From an uncultured Hyphomicrobiales bacterium (GTDB lineage Bacteria; Pseudomonadota; Alphaproteobacteria; Rhizobiales; Beijerinckiaceae), in the NCBI GenBank assembly GCA_903900975.1, contig CAIUPE010000012.1, forward strand, positions 1-36,918: 36,918 nucleotides of DNA. Reading direction: 5' to 3'. A program made the translations under genes and the position numbers. The number at the start of each line of letters is the position of its first letter. The stretch's first letter is position 1. The notes below the pieces were generated by a model. That model did not search any database. It was given only the letters and a program-made list of their open reading frames with translations, and was not told the origin of the DNA. Shown in pieces: positions 24,998 through 34,409 of this stretch.

Positions 24998-25855
24998 ATG
25001 AAATCGATCAAAACCCTTATCGCCGTTGTAGCGCTCGCTGGTCTAGCCAGCGGCGCGGCCCTCGCGCAGAGCCACGAACGCGAAATTCCACCGCGCCAAA
25101 CTTGGTCCTTCTCGGGCCCGTTCGGAACCTATGATGAAACGCAGTTACAGCGTGGCTTCAAAGTGTTCCACGAAGTCTGCTCGAACTGCCATTCGATGAG
25201 CAAGGTCGCCTTCCGCACGTTAGCTGAAAAGGGTGGACCGGGCTTCAGCCCCGAGCAGGTCACAGCGCTGGCTGCGACCTATAAGGTCAAAGACGGCCCT
25301 AACGATGCGGGCGATATGTTCGACCGCCCGGCACGTCCAGCCGATTTCTGGCCATCTCCCTTCCCGAACAAGCAGGCTGCGGCCGCTGCCAATGGCGGTG
25401 CGGCTCCTCCGGACTTCTCGGTGATTGCGAAAGCCCGCACCTATGAGCGTGGTTTTCCTTGGTTCGTGTTTGATATCTTCACGCAGTACCAAGAACAGGG
25501 AGTGGATTACATTGCTGCCCTGCTGCCCGGCTATGAAGAAGCACCGGCGGGTGAGGTTGTTCCAGCTGGTAAATATTATAACAAATATTTCCCTGGCAAC
25601 ATCATCGCCATGCCCCCTCCATTGCAGGATGGCGCTGTTACCTATCTGAAGGATGCCAATGGCAAGCCACAGGCTCCTGAGACGGTTCAGCAATATGCCA
25701 AGGACGTTTCGGCCTTCCTGATGTGGGCTGCAGAGCCGCACATGGAACAGCGTAAGGAAATCGCGTTCCGCGCGCTGGTCTTCTTGCTGGTCTTTGCTGG
25801 CTTGCTCTATTTCACCAAACGGAAGATCTGGGCCAATGTCGAAGGTCACGCCTAA
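24998..25855 (+). CDS. petC: Cytochrome c1 of the bc1 complex
   Basis: 285-residue cytochrome c1. The N-terminus is a signal peptide (MKSIKTLIAVVALAG, cleaved after ALA). The heme c attachment site is CSNCH. The C-terminal hydrophobic segment ALVFLLVFAGLLYFT followed by KRK anchors the protein, facing the periplasm. The ATG at 24998 has AGGAAG 7 bases upstream; the ATG at 24992 is too close to it. In the bc1 complex it passes electrons from the Rieske protein to a soluble cytochrome c. A strong terminator ends the operon. Confidence 0.95.
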   Translation: MKSIKTLIAVVALAGLASGAALAQSHEREIPPRQTWSFSGPFGTYDETQLQRGFKVFHEVCSNCHSMSKVAFRTLAEKGGPGFSPEQVTALAATYKVKDGPNDAGDMFDRPARPADFWPSPFPNKQAAAAANGGAAPPDFSVIAKARTYERGFPWFVFDIFTQYQEQGVDYIAALLPGYEEAPAGEVVPAGKYYNKYFPGNIIAMPPPLQDGAVTYLKDANGKPQAPETVQQYAKDVSAFLMWAAEPHMEQRKEIAFRALVFLLVFAGLLYFTKRKIWANVEGHA

Positions 25856-25880
25856 TCGACACAAGCCACTACTGTATTTC

Positions 25881-25909
25881 AAAAGGGCTCCGGAAACGGG
25901 GCCCTTTTT
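25881..25909 (+). terminator. Intrinsic terminator of petABC
   Basis: AAAAGGGCTCCG (25881-25892), a GAAA tetraloop, and CGGGGCCCTTTT (25897-25908) form a 12-bp stem with one wobble pair, ending in a T-run, 25 bases after the petC stop. Confidence 0.9.
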
Positions 25910-25991
25910 AGTGTCTATGTAGTTTATCACGTTCTATCGATCGTAAATCCGCTGTCTACCTTTCTAGATTATTCCGATATAGGCTCGCTTC

Positions 25992-27236
25992 ATGATCATC
26001 GATATTGCCATTATCGGCGCAGGAGCGGCCGGACTTAGTGCTGCGCGAACGGCACACGCGCTGGGTAAAACCTGCGTCGTGCTGGAGGCCCGGCAACGGG
26101 TTGGCGGCCGTGCCTTCACCGATCGATCGCTCGGTCAGCCTTTTGATGCCGGCGCAGCCTATATCCATTTTTCGAACCGCAACCCTTGGATGCGTGAAGC
26201 TCGGCGGCTTGGGATCGCGACACAGCCCTGGCGCGGGTGGACCCATCATGTGCCGTGGTTAAACGGACAGTGGCTTTCGAGCGACGATCAGGAGCGCCGG
26301 CTTACAGGCTATAGCGAGCTTTGGGACCAGATCGAAACGCTGGGCGAGGCCTTTACCGATCGCTCGATCGCCGATGCGGCAAAGCATGGATCGCCTTGGG
26401 CGCAAGCAACCGCGAGCGCGATGTCACGGCTTGGCTTGGGCGATGAACCTTCGCGTCTCTCGCTCTATGATTATATCCACCAATGGGAAGGTCCCGATCA
26501 TATCGTTCCGGATGGCTATGGCCATTTGGTTGCCGCATCCTCGCACGGCCTGCCCATCGAGCTGGGTTCAATCGTCAGGCGGATCACGGCCCGCGCGAAG
26601 GGGTTTGATGTCGAAACCGAACGGGGTACCGTTCAAGCCCGGGCGGTGATCGTGACCGTGTCGATTGGAGTCCTCAAAGCGGGCCATATTGCTTTTGAAC
26701 CGGGCCTTCCGAATGCCCTACTTAGGGCGCTGGACGGGTTGGAAATGGGTGCACTCACGAAAGTCGCGTTATCCTTTGATGGGGAGCGGTTCGGCCTGAA
26801 ACCGGGCGACGATCAAATCGTGCTCGACGCACCGGGTGGCGCGATGACCTTCGAGGTCTGGCCTTTCAACCGCGATCTGGTTTTGGCCGTCACCGGTGGC
26901 GATGCAGGCCGTGCGCTCTGTCATGTCGGTGAGGCAGAAGCCGTGGATATGGCTGCTTCATTGTTCTCCTCCGTCGTGGGTCAGGATTGTCGCCCCCATT
27001 TGCGCGGTGGTCGGCTTGCCGGATGGTGGACTGATCCTTTTTCCGAAGGCGGGTATGCTTATGCCCGACCGGGCGCCTATGACGCCCGCGAGGCGTTGAT
27101 GGATGTTGGCATTGACGGGCTTTATTTCGCCGGTGAGGCCGATGCCGGTGGGCGTTTGGGAGCCACGATGACGGTTGCCGGTGCCAGTATGGCGGGCTGG
27201 AATGCAGCCAAACGCGCTGCTCGCTTTCTAGGCTGA
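25992..27236 (+). CDS. Flavin-containing amine oxidase family protein
   Basis: 414-residue FAD enzyme of the monoamine oxidase/polyamine oxidase family. The N-terminal dinucleotide site is IIGAGAAGLSAA with the following VVLEARQRVGGRAFT. The C-terminal FAD signature is GLYFAGEADAGGRLGATMTVAGA. No signal peptide is seen, so it should be cytosolic. Members oxidise amines or act as desaturases; the substrate here is unknown. AGG lies 8 bases before the ATG. It follows the petABC terminator and is probably transcribed alone, converging on the small gene at 27243. Confidence 0.88.
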   Translation: MIIDIAIIGAGAAGLSAARTAHALGKTCVVLEARQRVGGRAFTDRSLGQPFDAGAAYIHFSNRNPWMREARRLGIATQPWRGWTHHVPWLNGQWLSSDDQERRLTGYSELWDQIETLGEAFTDRSIADAAKHGSPWAQATASAMSRLGLGDEPSRLSLYDYIHQWEGPDHIVPDGYGHLVAASSHGLPIELGSIVRRITARAKGFDVETERGTVQARAVIVTVSIGVLKAGHIAFEPGLPNALLRALDGLEMGALTKVALSFDGERFGLKPGDDQIVLDAPGGAMTFEVWPFNRDLVLAVTGGDAGRALCHVGEAEAVDMAASLFSSVVGQDCRPHLRGGRLAGWWTDPFSEGGYAYARPGAYDAREALMDVGIDGLYFAGEADAGGRLGATMTVAGASMAGWNAAKRAARFLG

Positions 27237-27242
27237 ACGCGA

Positions 27243-27467
27243 TTAAGCCCGTTTGCGCGGTTTAATCTCAAAGGCCGAAATCGCCATGTCGCGCGCAAAA
27301 GCGGCTTCTTCTGGCGTGATGGACGGCGTGGCTGCGCGCATGATGGGGGCAACGATTCCCTGATTTTCCGGGCGCAACCGGTTAGCTTCTTCGGCATAGA
27401 GCCGCACGAGTTCCGTCAAGCGGTGGACTTCGTTTTCGAGAAAAGCAACTTTGGCGTCATTGTTCAT
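27243..27467 (-). CDS. Small hypothetical protein with N-terminal coiled coil
   Basis: 74-residue protein of unknown function. The first 30 residues (KVAFLENEVHRLTELVRLY) have the heptad pattern of a short coiled coil. A Pro/Ala linker and an acidic helix (TPEEAAFARDMAISAF) follow, and the C-terminus is basic. It lies between the amine oxidase gene (convergent, 6 bases away) and the FAD-linked oxidase gene upstream on the same strand. The regular helix pattern and lack of a better frame make it plausible as a real gene. Confidence 0.6.
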   Translation of the reverse strand: MNNDAKVAFLENEVHRLTELVRLYAEEANRLRPENQGIVAPIMRAATPSITPEEAAFARDMAISAFEIKPRKRA

Positions 27468-27514
27468 GCCATTAGCTTAAGCCGGATGTCTTAAAAATTC
27501 GTATGTTGCCTGAC

Positions 27515-28921
27515 TTAGACCGCAACGACCTTACCCGGATTCATCAGATTGAGCGGATCAAACGCCCGTTTGATCGCGCGCATGGCATCCAGCGTCGCCG
27601 GGGGGTGTTCTTTGAGCAAATATTTCATCTTTTCTTGCCCCACCCCATGTTCGCCGGTACAAGTCCCCTCCATCGCAAGGGAACGCTCGACGAGACGGTG
27701 CAGGAAAGCGCGGCAGGTTTCAATCTCGCTCGAATCATCCATCTTGCACAGCAAGGTCAGATGAAAATTGCCATCGCCGACATGGCCGACAATCGGTGCG
27801 ACAAGCCCGCTGGCTTTGATATCGTCTTGGGTTGCTACCACACATTCCGCTAATCGCGAGATCGGCACGCACACATCGGTGGCAATGACTTTGCACCCGG
27901 GACGAAGGGCAAGGGCGGACCAATAGGCATCGTGACGGGCTTGCCAAAGGCGTGACCGGTCCTCAGGCTTCGTGGCCCACTCAAAGGGGCCGCCGCCGAA
28001 TTCGCTGGCGATATCTCCAAAACGTTCGGCTTGCTCCTTGACGCCATGTTCGGTGCCGTGAAATTCAACGAAGAGCATCGGCGTTTCTGGCAATGTGAGG
28101 TTGGAATAGAGGTTGAAGGCCTTCACCTGCAACTGATCGGCCAGCTCAATGCGCGCGACGGGAAGGCCCGATTGGATGGTCGCGATGGTCGCGTCACAGG
28201 CCGCTTCGACGCTCGGAAATGGACAGATGCCCGCTGAGATCGCCTCGGGTATCCCCGCAAGGCGCAGCGTAATTTCGGATATGATGCCTAAGGTTCCTTC
28301 GGCGCCTACCATCAGACGGGTAAGGTCGTAACCGGCGGAGGACTTTTTGGCCCGACGGGCAGTGGTCATCACCTCGCCATTCGGCAGGACGACCTGTAGC
28401 GAGATCACATTGTCCTTCATGGTACCGTAGCGAACCGCATTGGTTCCCGACGCGCGGGTGGAGACCATACCGCCAAGCGAGGCGTCAGCGCCCGGATCGA
28501 TGGGGAAAAAGAGGCCTGTATCGCGCAATTGCTCATTGAGGGCTTTTCGCGTCATACCGGGCTGGATCACGCAATCAAGATCTTCCGCGTGGACGGCCAA
28601 CAACCGGTTCATCCGGCTCGTATCGATACAGACGCCGCCCCAAGGTGCATTTACGTGACCTTCGAACGAGGTTCCTGTGCCAAAGGGAATCATCGGCACG
28701 CGATGAGCGGCACAGAGTTTGACAATCTCGACAATTTCCTCGGTCGTATCGGGAAAAATCACAATGTCGGGCAATTGGGGCGCAACCCAGGTGAGGGAAT
28801 TGGCGTGGGTTTGCCTAATCCCCGGAACCGTCGAGGCGCGTTGTTCAAAGCGGGCCGTTAAAGCTGCGATGACAAAAGAGAGATCGCTATCGGCTGGTTT
28901 ACCGGAGAGGGGTAGTGACAT
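27515..28921 (-). CDS. FAD-binding oxidase, D-lactate/glycolate dehydrogenase (GlcD) type
   Basis: 468-residue flavoprotein of the PCMH/VAO family. The N-terminal FAD domain has PDIVIFPDTTEEI, PFGTGTSFEGH and DPGADASLGGM. The C-terminal domain has the metal-site motif HVGDGNFH and the ending GEHGVGQEKM typical of D-lactate dehydrogenase (cytochrome) and GlcD. It would oxidise a D-2-hydroxyacid and feed electrons to the respiratory chain. The start at 28921 (MSLPLSG) has AAAGG 9 bases upstream; longer frames to 29104 run into the divergent gene's 5' region. The exact hydroxyacid is unknown. Confidence 0.88.
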   Translation of the reverse strand: MSLPLSGKPADSDLSFVIAALTARFEQRASTVPGIRQTHANSLTWVAPQLPDIVIFPDTTEEIVEIVKLCAAHRVPMIPFGTGTSFEGHVNAPWGGVCIDTSRMNRLLAVHAEDLDCVIQPGMTRKALNEQLRDTGLFFPIDPGADASLGGMVSTRASGTNAVRYGTMKDNVISLQVVLPNGEVMTTARRAKKSSAGYDLTRLMVGAEGTLGIISEITLRLAGIPEAISAGICPFPSVEAACDATIATIQSGLPVARIELADQLQVKAFNLYSNLTLPETPMLFVEFHGTEHGVKEQAERFGDIASEFGGGPFEWATKPEDRSRLWQARHDAYWSALALRPGCKVIATDVCVPISRLAECVVATQDDIKASGLVAPIVGHVGDGNFHLTLLCKMDDSSEIETCRAFLHRLVERSLAMEGTCTGEHGVGQEKMKYLLKEHPPATLDAMRAIKRAFDPLNLMNPGKVVAV

Positions 28922-28962
28922 TGCAGGGTAACCTTTGATCGTTCGGCGTTCATTGGCAAACA

Positions 28963-28972
28963 TGGTATACAA
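28963..28972. promoter_or_regulatory. GTATAC-centred dyad in a divergent 5' region
   Basis: TGGTATACAA with the palindrome GTATAC (28965-28970) lies between the divergent FAD oxidase and aldo/keto reductase genes. It resembles half of the TGGTATACCA sites bound by some GntR-family repressors. This is suggestive only. Confidence 0.22.
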
Positions 28973-29191
28973 AAATGGGCCGATGGATATGGCGATGATG
29001 CGAGGGGTGGGTCGTTCGATTGCATGGCTGATCGGCGAGAAAAAATGGACCAAAGCCTGTGCGCCAAGGGTGCGGTTTAGACATGGATGCTTCGAAGCAC
29101 GCATCTTGCCGATCGACGGTGTTTAAGGGCAAGACAAACCGGCGTGGACTCCCTTATGATAAAGGTTGAGAATCTAACGGGAGAGACAACC

Positions 29192-30169
29192 ATGCCCTTT
29201 TCGCCTTCACACCGCATCGCGCTCGGACGAACGGGCCTCTCGGTTTCACCGCTGTGTTTCGGCTCGTCCAGTTTGGGGGATATGCCGGAAACCTATGGTT
29301 ACTCGGTAAGCGAGGAGCGCGCCTTCCAAACCATCCGCGCCATTTTCGATGGTCCGGTCAATTTTATGGACACCTCGCGGAATTATGGGACGGGGCGAAG
29401 CGAAGAACGGATTGGCGCGGTTATACGCGAGCGCGGAGGTCTGCCGAATGGCTTTGTCTTGTCGAGCAAATTGGATCGCGATTTTAAAACCAATCGGTTC
29501 GACGCGTCACGCGCCCGGCAGTCTTTGGATGAAAGTCTAAAAGCGCTCGGCGTCGATCATATCGATGTGCTGCATTTGCACGATCCGGAGCATGGTGCCT
29601 CGCTTTCCGAAATCACCCGCAAGGGCGGTGCAATCGACGAACTGCTTAAAATGAAAGACGAGGGACTAGCGACCGCCATAGGTCTTGCCGCTGGCAATGT
29701 AGATGTGATGACGCCGCTCTTAAACGAGTATCCCTTTGACGTTCTCATCACCCATAACCGGTTTACACCCGTCAACCACAATGCCGTCGCGATGATGTCG
29801 TTTGCGAAAGAGAAGTCGATCGCGGTCTTAAACGCCGCGCCCTATGCCGGCGGCGTGTTCGCGAAGGGAACGCCGAACTATCAGCGTTATGCCTATCAAG
29901 ACGCCAATGAGGAAATGCTCCATCCCATCCGTCACGTCGAAGCCATTTGCGCCCGTCACGGCGTTGCACCCGGTGCCGTGGCGCTTCAGCACTCCATGCG
30001 TTCGCCGCTTGTCACCGCGACAATTTGTGGTGTGACGAAACCGGAGCGGATTCAGGAAACCATCGAATGGGCGATGGCTGATATTCCCGCTGCCGTTTGG
30101 GCCGAATTGGCAAGCGTGGATGTGACGCTCGCCGACCCGGAGGCCACGCGGACCTATGTCTTAGGGTAG
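29192..30169 (+). CDS. Aldo/keto reductase (aldose dehydrogenase-like)
   Basis: 325-residue NAD(P)-dependent aldo/keto reductase with a TIM barrel. The catalytic tetrad can be seen: Asp and Tyr in MDTSRNYG, Lys in SSKLDRD and His in LHLHDPEHG. The opening GRTGLSVSPLCFGSSSLGDMP is close to D-threo-aldose 1-dehydrogenase/L-fucose dehydrogenases. The start at 29192 has GGGAGAG upstream. Longer frames to 29087 overlap the 5' region and lack support. It may oxidise an aldose to its lactone. It is divergent from the FAD-linked hydroxyacid dehydrogenase and converges on the enolase-family gene. Confidence 0.85.
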   Translation: MPFSPSHRIALGRTGLSVSPLCFGSSSLGDMPETYGYSVSEERAFQTIRAIFDGPVNFMDTSRNYGTGRSEERIGAVIRERGGLPNGFVLSSKLDRDFKTNRFDASRARQSLDESLKALGVDHIDVLHLHDPEHGASLSEITRKGGAIDELLKMKDEGLATAIGLAAGNVDVMTPLLNEYPFDVLITHNRFTPVNHNAVAMMSFAKEKSIAVLNAAPYAGGVFAKGTPNYQRYAYQDANEEMLHPIRHVEAICARHGVAPGAVALQHSMRSPLVTATICGVTKPERIQETIEWAMADIPAAVWAELASVDVTLADPEATRTYVLG

Positions 30170-30197
30170 ATTTATTTCAAAGCCGCTTTTATCGAGC

Positions 30198-31307
30198 TCA
30201 AACGGGTATTTCACTTACCTGATAACGGGCTTTATCGAGCCAAACGGGATTAATTTCGACGCCCCAACCCGGAGCATCGGGGATGGTTGCTTTGCCGTCG
30301 ACAATTTTATAGGGGTTTCCTAAAAACAACTGATCCTGCCATGGATAGTAATCCAGACCTTCGATTGAAAATTCCAAGTATTTTCCGGCGTTTGGAATGG
30401 CACCCAGCAAGTGCATTGTGCACATGGTAACAAGCGATAAATTCGCAGCATGCGGTGTTATCTTATAGCCTGCTTTGTGAGCCATATCGCAGACTTTAAG
30501 CGTCCGCGTTAACCCCCCGATATACATGATGTCGGGCTGGACAATATCAACGGCATGCGTATCCATCATCAGTTTGAAGGTCGAAAACTCACAATCTTGC
30601 TCACCGCCAGTAACGTCAATGGCCAAAGCCGCCGAAACTTCCCGGGTTTGTTCATATTCCCAATAAGGACAAGGTTCTTCAAAGTGGCTAATGCCATGAT
30701 CCATCAATAATTTACCGACCTCGATGGCTTTTTTTGGAGAATAACATGAATTTCCATCGACCAACTTGGCTATCGTGTCGCCCAATGCTTTGCTGACAAC
30801 GGGAACGACGCTATCCGTCCGTCCCGGCCATTCGTCTTGATCGCGGCCGCACTCTTTGCCGACGCGCCATTTAAACGCATCAAAACCATGCTCATCTCTG
30901 AGCTTTACAAAGCGTTTAGCTTCATCCTCCGGCGTAATATCTCGCTTCATTGACGACGCATAGGCTCTAATCTTGCCAGGCTTACCTCCAATCAAGGAAA
31001 CAACGGGTTTACCTGCCGCTTTACCTTTCAAATCCCATAAGGCCGTATCCAATCCAGTCATGGCGCGGCGAAGATAAGATCCGGGATATTTATGTTCACG
31101 TTCACCAATGAGATTGAGCGTATCTTCAAAGTCTAGCGCATCGGTGCCCAAGGCGTGCGGCGCAATTTGGCGGTGGAATATCGAGCATGTGATATCCGAA
31201 TTATAGGTCGAAACTTGACCCCATCCCGTAGCGCCCGATTCTGTTGTTGCCCGTACAAATCCGACATATTCATTGGTAAAGGTCTCAAGCTTTTTGATCT
31301 TATCCAT
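30198..31307 (-). CDS. Enolase-superfamily (mandelate racemase group) sugar-acid dehydratase
   Basis: 369-residue enzyme of the enolase superfamily. Likely metal ligands are Asp184 (LVDGN), Glu210 (FEEPCP) and Glu236 (GGEQD). General bases are Lys146 in FKWR on one side and the Asp259/His286 dyad (QPDIMYIGG, ITPHAAN) on the other. Glu312 (LEFS) is also typical. This layout is that of mandelate racemase-group acid-sugar dehydratases; the substrate is not fixed. The ATG at 31307 has AAGGA 7 bases upstream. It is the last gene of a leftward set, 11 bases after the GMC gene, and is more AT-rich than the genes to its left. Confidence 0.86.
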   Translation of the reverse strand: MDKIKKLETFTNEYVGFVRATTESGATGWGQVSTYNSDITCSIFHRQIAPHALGTDALDFEDTLNLIGEREHKYPGSYLRRAMTGLDTALWDLKGKAAGKPVVSLIGGKPGKIRAYASSMKRDITPEDEAKRFVKLRDEHGFDAFKWRVGKECGRDQDEWPGRTDSVVPVVSKALGDTIAKLVDGNSCYSPKKAIEVGKLLMDHGISHFEEPCPYWEYEQTREVSAALAIDVTGGEQDCEFSTFKLMMDTHAVDIVQPDIMYIGGLTRTLKVCDMAHKAGYKITPHAANLSLVTMCTMHLLGAIPNAGKYLEFSIEGLDYYPWQDQLFLGNPYKIVDGKATIPDAPGWGVEINPVWLDKARYQVSEIPV

Positions 31308-31318
31308 TTTGCTGATCC

Positions 31319-32926
31319 TTAAGGGTTCAAGATCATATCTGCTGCGCGCCAAGCAAGCATCATGGTAGGCGCGTTTGTATTGGCTGACGTTACAAACGGA
31401 AAAGCTGATGCATCAACAACGCGAAGTCCATCCACGCCATGCACTCGTAATTGGGGGTCTAACACACCGCCTTTATCTTCCGGCGCCATTCGGCATGTGC
31501 ATGATGTATGATAGACAGAGCCCGCTCTTTTACGGAAATCGGCGAGAATAGCCTCATCGCTCTCCTTAGATGGATCGAAAACTGGCTTGCTTGCAATTAA
31601 TACTTGCATCGCTTGGCTGTTTTGCAGACGTCCAATAAACCTAGCGCCGGCAATAACATCGCTACGGTCTTGCTCTGTGGCGAGATAATTAAAGTCGATC
31701 TCCGGTGCCTTGAAAGGATCATTGGACTTAATTTTAACATGTCCCGTACTTGTGGGACGGCACGAGTTGAAACTCAAAATAAAGCCTGGCCAAGGATCAG
31801 GTTTCGTCAAACGACGTTTGCCTGAAATTTCGGTCGAATAGCTGAGTGGGTTAAAATAAATTTGCATATCGGGATGCTTTAACGTGTCTGCAGAGCGAAC
31901 AATACCGCCCATCTGGTTCACGCTTAGGCTCAAGGGGCCAGATTTAGTAAAAATATATTTTATGCCCGCCCAAAGTTGCCCCAGTCTTGTACCGAGGGTG
32001 GCATTTAAGGTTTGCTCAGTAGCTTTATAATAGTAGTTAATACCAATGTGATCTTGAAAATTTAAACCAACATTTTCATTGGCCTTAATAACATCAATTC
32101 CAAACTGGCTGAGTAGTTTCTGCGGTCCAATGCCAGAGAGTTGAAGCAATTGAGGAGATTGTATCGCTCCGGCTGACAAAATTACTTCTTTATTGGATAA
32201 AATTTTATTTAATTTTCCATCTTTTTTAAATTCAATGCCAGTTGCTTTATTTCCTAACATAAGAATTTTTGTTACTTGAGCATGGGTAAGAACCGTTAGA
32301 TTGGACCGTTTTAACGCAGGGCGCAAAAACGCGTCCGCCGAAGAACACCGCATGCCGTCTCTTGTATTGATGAGATAAGGACCGAGACCTTCGTCCCCGA
32401 GGCCAACGTCTTCGTCCAAAAGAGGTAAGTTGAGTTCGCTCACTGCCTTTTGAAAATGCCGCTTAAGCGGGTGATAATCATTCACTCTGTTTTCAACGGT
32501 GAGTGGACCATTTCCAACGACACGGCCATCTTTTCTAACATGGCGTTCAATAGCCTCGAAGGCGGGCTTCACATGTTCCCAACCCCAACCAGGATTACCG
32601 GCGTCGCGCCAATCGTCAAAATCAGATTTCGCACCGCGCGCATAGACCATGGCATTGATCGAGCTTGATCCGCCGATGACTTTGCCGCGAGGGACGTAGA
32701 GTTCGCGATTATTAAGGCCTTTGTCAGGAACGGAATTGAATTTCCAATTAACCGTTTCGTCAAAGAAGGTCTTCCCATAGCCAATCGGCGTTTTAATCCA
32801 AAAACGGGCGTCGCTTCCACCCGCTTCAACAAGTAAAACCCGGTTGTTTTTGTCTTCGCTTAAACGATGAGCAAGCACACAGCCTGCCGAGCCCGCACCA
32901 ACGATGATAAAATCGAAATTTTCCAA
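31319..32926 (-). CDS. GMC-family FAD oxidoreductase (choline dehydrogenase-like)
   Basis: 535-residue glucose-methanol-choline oxidoreductase, which oxidises an alcohol or sugar with FAD. The FAD site is FDFIIVGAGSAGC. GMC signature 1 is GGSSSINAMVYARG and signature 2 is ILSAGAIQSPQLLQLSG. The catalytic His/Asn pair is in VYHTSCTCRM and SANTNAPTMM. The TTG at 32926 has GGAG 7 bases upstream and starts exactly at the conserved FAD domain. An ATG at 32983 would add 19 residues without family support. Codon use is AT-rich (many AAA, ATT, TTT). The downstream enolase-family gene suggests oxidation then dehydration of a sugar acid. Confidence 0.87.
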   Translation of the reverse strand: MENFDFIIVGAGSAGCVLAHRLSEDKNNRVLLVEAGGSDARFWIKTPIGYGKTFFDETVNWKFNSVPDKGLNNRELYVPRGKVIGGSSSINAMVYARGAKSDFDDWRDAGNPGWGWEHVKPAFEAIERHVRKDGRVVGNGPLTVENRVNDYHPLKRHFQKAVSELNLPLLDEDVGLGDEGLGPYLINTRDGMRCSSADAFLRPALKRSNLTVLTHAQVTKILMLGNKATGIEFKKDGKLNKILSNKEVILSAGAIQSPQLLQLSGIGPQKLLSQFGIDVIKANENVGLNFQDHIGINYYYKATEQTLNATLGTRLGQLWAGIKYIFTKSGPLSLSVNQMGGIVRSADTLKHPDMQIYFNPLSYSTEISGKRRLTKPDPWPGFILSFNSCRPTSTGHVKIKSNDPFKAPEIDFNYLATEQDRSDVIAGARFIGRLQNSQAMQVLIASKPVFDPSKESDEAILADFRKRAGSVYHTSCTCRMAPEDKGGVLDPQLRVHGVDGLRVVDASAFPFVTSANTNAPTMMLAWRAADMILNP

Positions 32927-33098
32927 CAACTTACTCCATTGTCGATGAAAACCGGACAAAAGTGGATCATCGCCAAAGATCATCCCATAACCATCATCCT
33001 TTGACGCTTATGAGACGACACTTCTTGTCCACCATCGGACTTTACCTTCATGCCTTTTCGATGCGATGAAGTTAAATTACCGAAATATCCGATAGCGT

Positions 33099-34409
33099 TT
33101 AAAAATGACGATCAATCCAGTCCCTTGACCGGAAATAGCTTCCTACGAAAGGTAAAAACCAAGGGTTTCCATGATATAATGGATGGTCTGGAAATTCGGG
33201 CCGGTCAAACGCACATATTCGATTGGTCCGCCCAATTATTTTACGAGCAGTCTGGTGACCAAGATAAGACATCATCGCTACACCTGAACCGTTGCAACCC
33301 AATGCATAATGCAAGTTTTCAAACTTCCCCATATGCGGCAGTTCATCAACGGTGAAAGCAACATTACCCGTCCATGCATGGGATATGCGGATTCCTTTTA
33401 ACTGCGGAAACCGATCGGTCATGAAGCGATGCAATATTTCGGCGGCTTCGTTGAGTTCAATCGGCGAAAATTTAGCCCGTCCGCCAAAAATAAGCCGTTT
33501 ACGATCCGGCGAAAGGCGATAATAGGTTAAAACGCGCCGCGTATCGGCGATTGAACGGTTTTTCGGGCTTATAGCGTCCGCTAGTCCTGCAGGTAATTCT
33601 TCGGTTGCGATCAGATAGGATCCAACCGGAACCACCCGTCGCTTCAATCCCAAATTCAGGTCGCCCGTATAGCCATTGGTGGCGATAATAACTTCTTTGG
33701 CATCGATGGATCCGCGCTTCGTATCGACTCGCCATCCACGCTCCGTTTCGGAAAGTTTTTCGGCCGGAGTCAGTGACGCAATTGTAATTCCCAGTCGCTG
33801 AGCGAGTTCAAGAAGCCCCTTAAAATAAAGGGCAGGATGAAGATGGGCCGCCCGTTCAATAACAAGGCCGCCGCGGTAATAGCTTGAGCCAATTTCATTA
33901 TGCTGATCGGAGGGCGGCACAAGATAGGCTTCAGCCTTTGCGTGACGGTTAAGCATATCAATCTTTTTCGACATGCCCGCGAAGTGTTGATCGCACCATG
34001 CGCCCAAAAAATAACCTGAGCGCGTCCAGCCACACTCGATTTTTTCTCGATCGATGAAGTCTTCGATATGGGTAAACGCTTCAGCCGCGTCGTGCAAAAA
34101 GGGCGCCGCTTGTTCAGGACGCAGCGCTTTGGCAATGTAGCCCTTGCCCACATTCACACCACCGGAGACCATGCCGCCATTGCGCGTCGAGCCGCCAAAC
34201 CCCGGCTCATTGGCGTCGAGCACCAGACATTCAATGCCGCTGCGGGTGAGTTCGATGGCGGCGGATAGGCCCGTATAGCCTGCACCGACAATGACCACGT
34301 CAACCCGCTTTCTCAACTCCTGAAACACAAGGGGCGTGGGCGCAAAGGCATTCCACCAATATGGTCGTCTTTCGAAATCGGCGGCGAAGATTTGTGGTTT
34401 CATTGTCAT
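33099..34409 (-). CDS. DAO-family FAD-dependent oxidoreductase (PuuB/OrdL-like)
   Basis: 436-residue flavoenzyme of the D-amino acid oxidase (DAO) family. The dinucleotide fold VVIVGAGYTGLSAAIEL and the segment GFGGSTRNGGMVSGG are typical of gamma-glutamylputrescine oxidase/OrdL-type members, which oxidise secondary amines or amino acids. The C-terminus holds the usual AWTGNVAFTVDELPHMG and CNGSGVAMMSYLG. The substrate is unknown. Its ATG overlaps the modB stop as ATGA (34406-34409), so it is translated with the permease. A gap of about 170 bases separates it from the GMC gene start. Confidence 0.87.
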   Translation of the reverse strand: MTMKPQIFAADFERRPYWWNAFAPTPLVFQELRKRVDVVIVGAGYTGLSAAIELTRSGIECLVLDANEPGFGGSTRNGGMVSGGVNVGKGYIAKALRPEQAAPFLHDAAEAFTHIEDFIDREKIECGWTRSGYFLGAWCDQHFAGMSKKIDMLNRHAKAEAYLVPPSDQHNEIGSSYYRGGLVIERAAHLHPALYFKGLLELAQRLGITIASLTPAEKLSETERGWRVDTKRGSIDAKEVIIATNGYTGDLNLGLKRRVVPVGSYLIATEELPAGLADAISPKNRSIADTRRVLTYYRLSPDRKRLIFGGRAKFSPIELNEAAEILHRFMTDRFPQLKGIRISHAWTGNVAFTVDELPHMGKFENLHYALGCNGSGVAMMSYLGHQTARKIIGRTNRICAFDRPEFPDHPLYHGNPWFLPFVGSYFRSRDWIDRHF

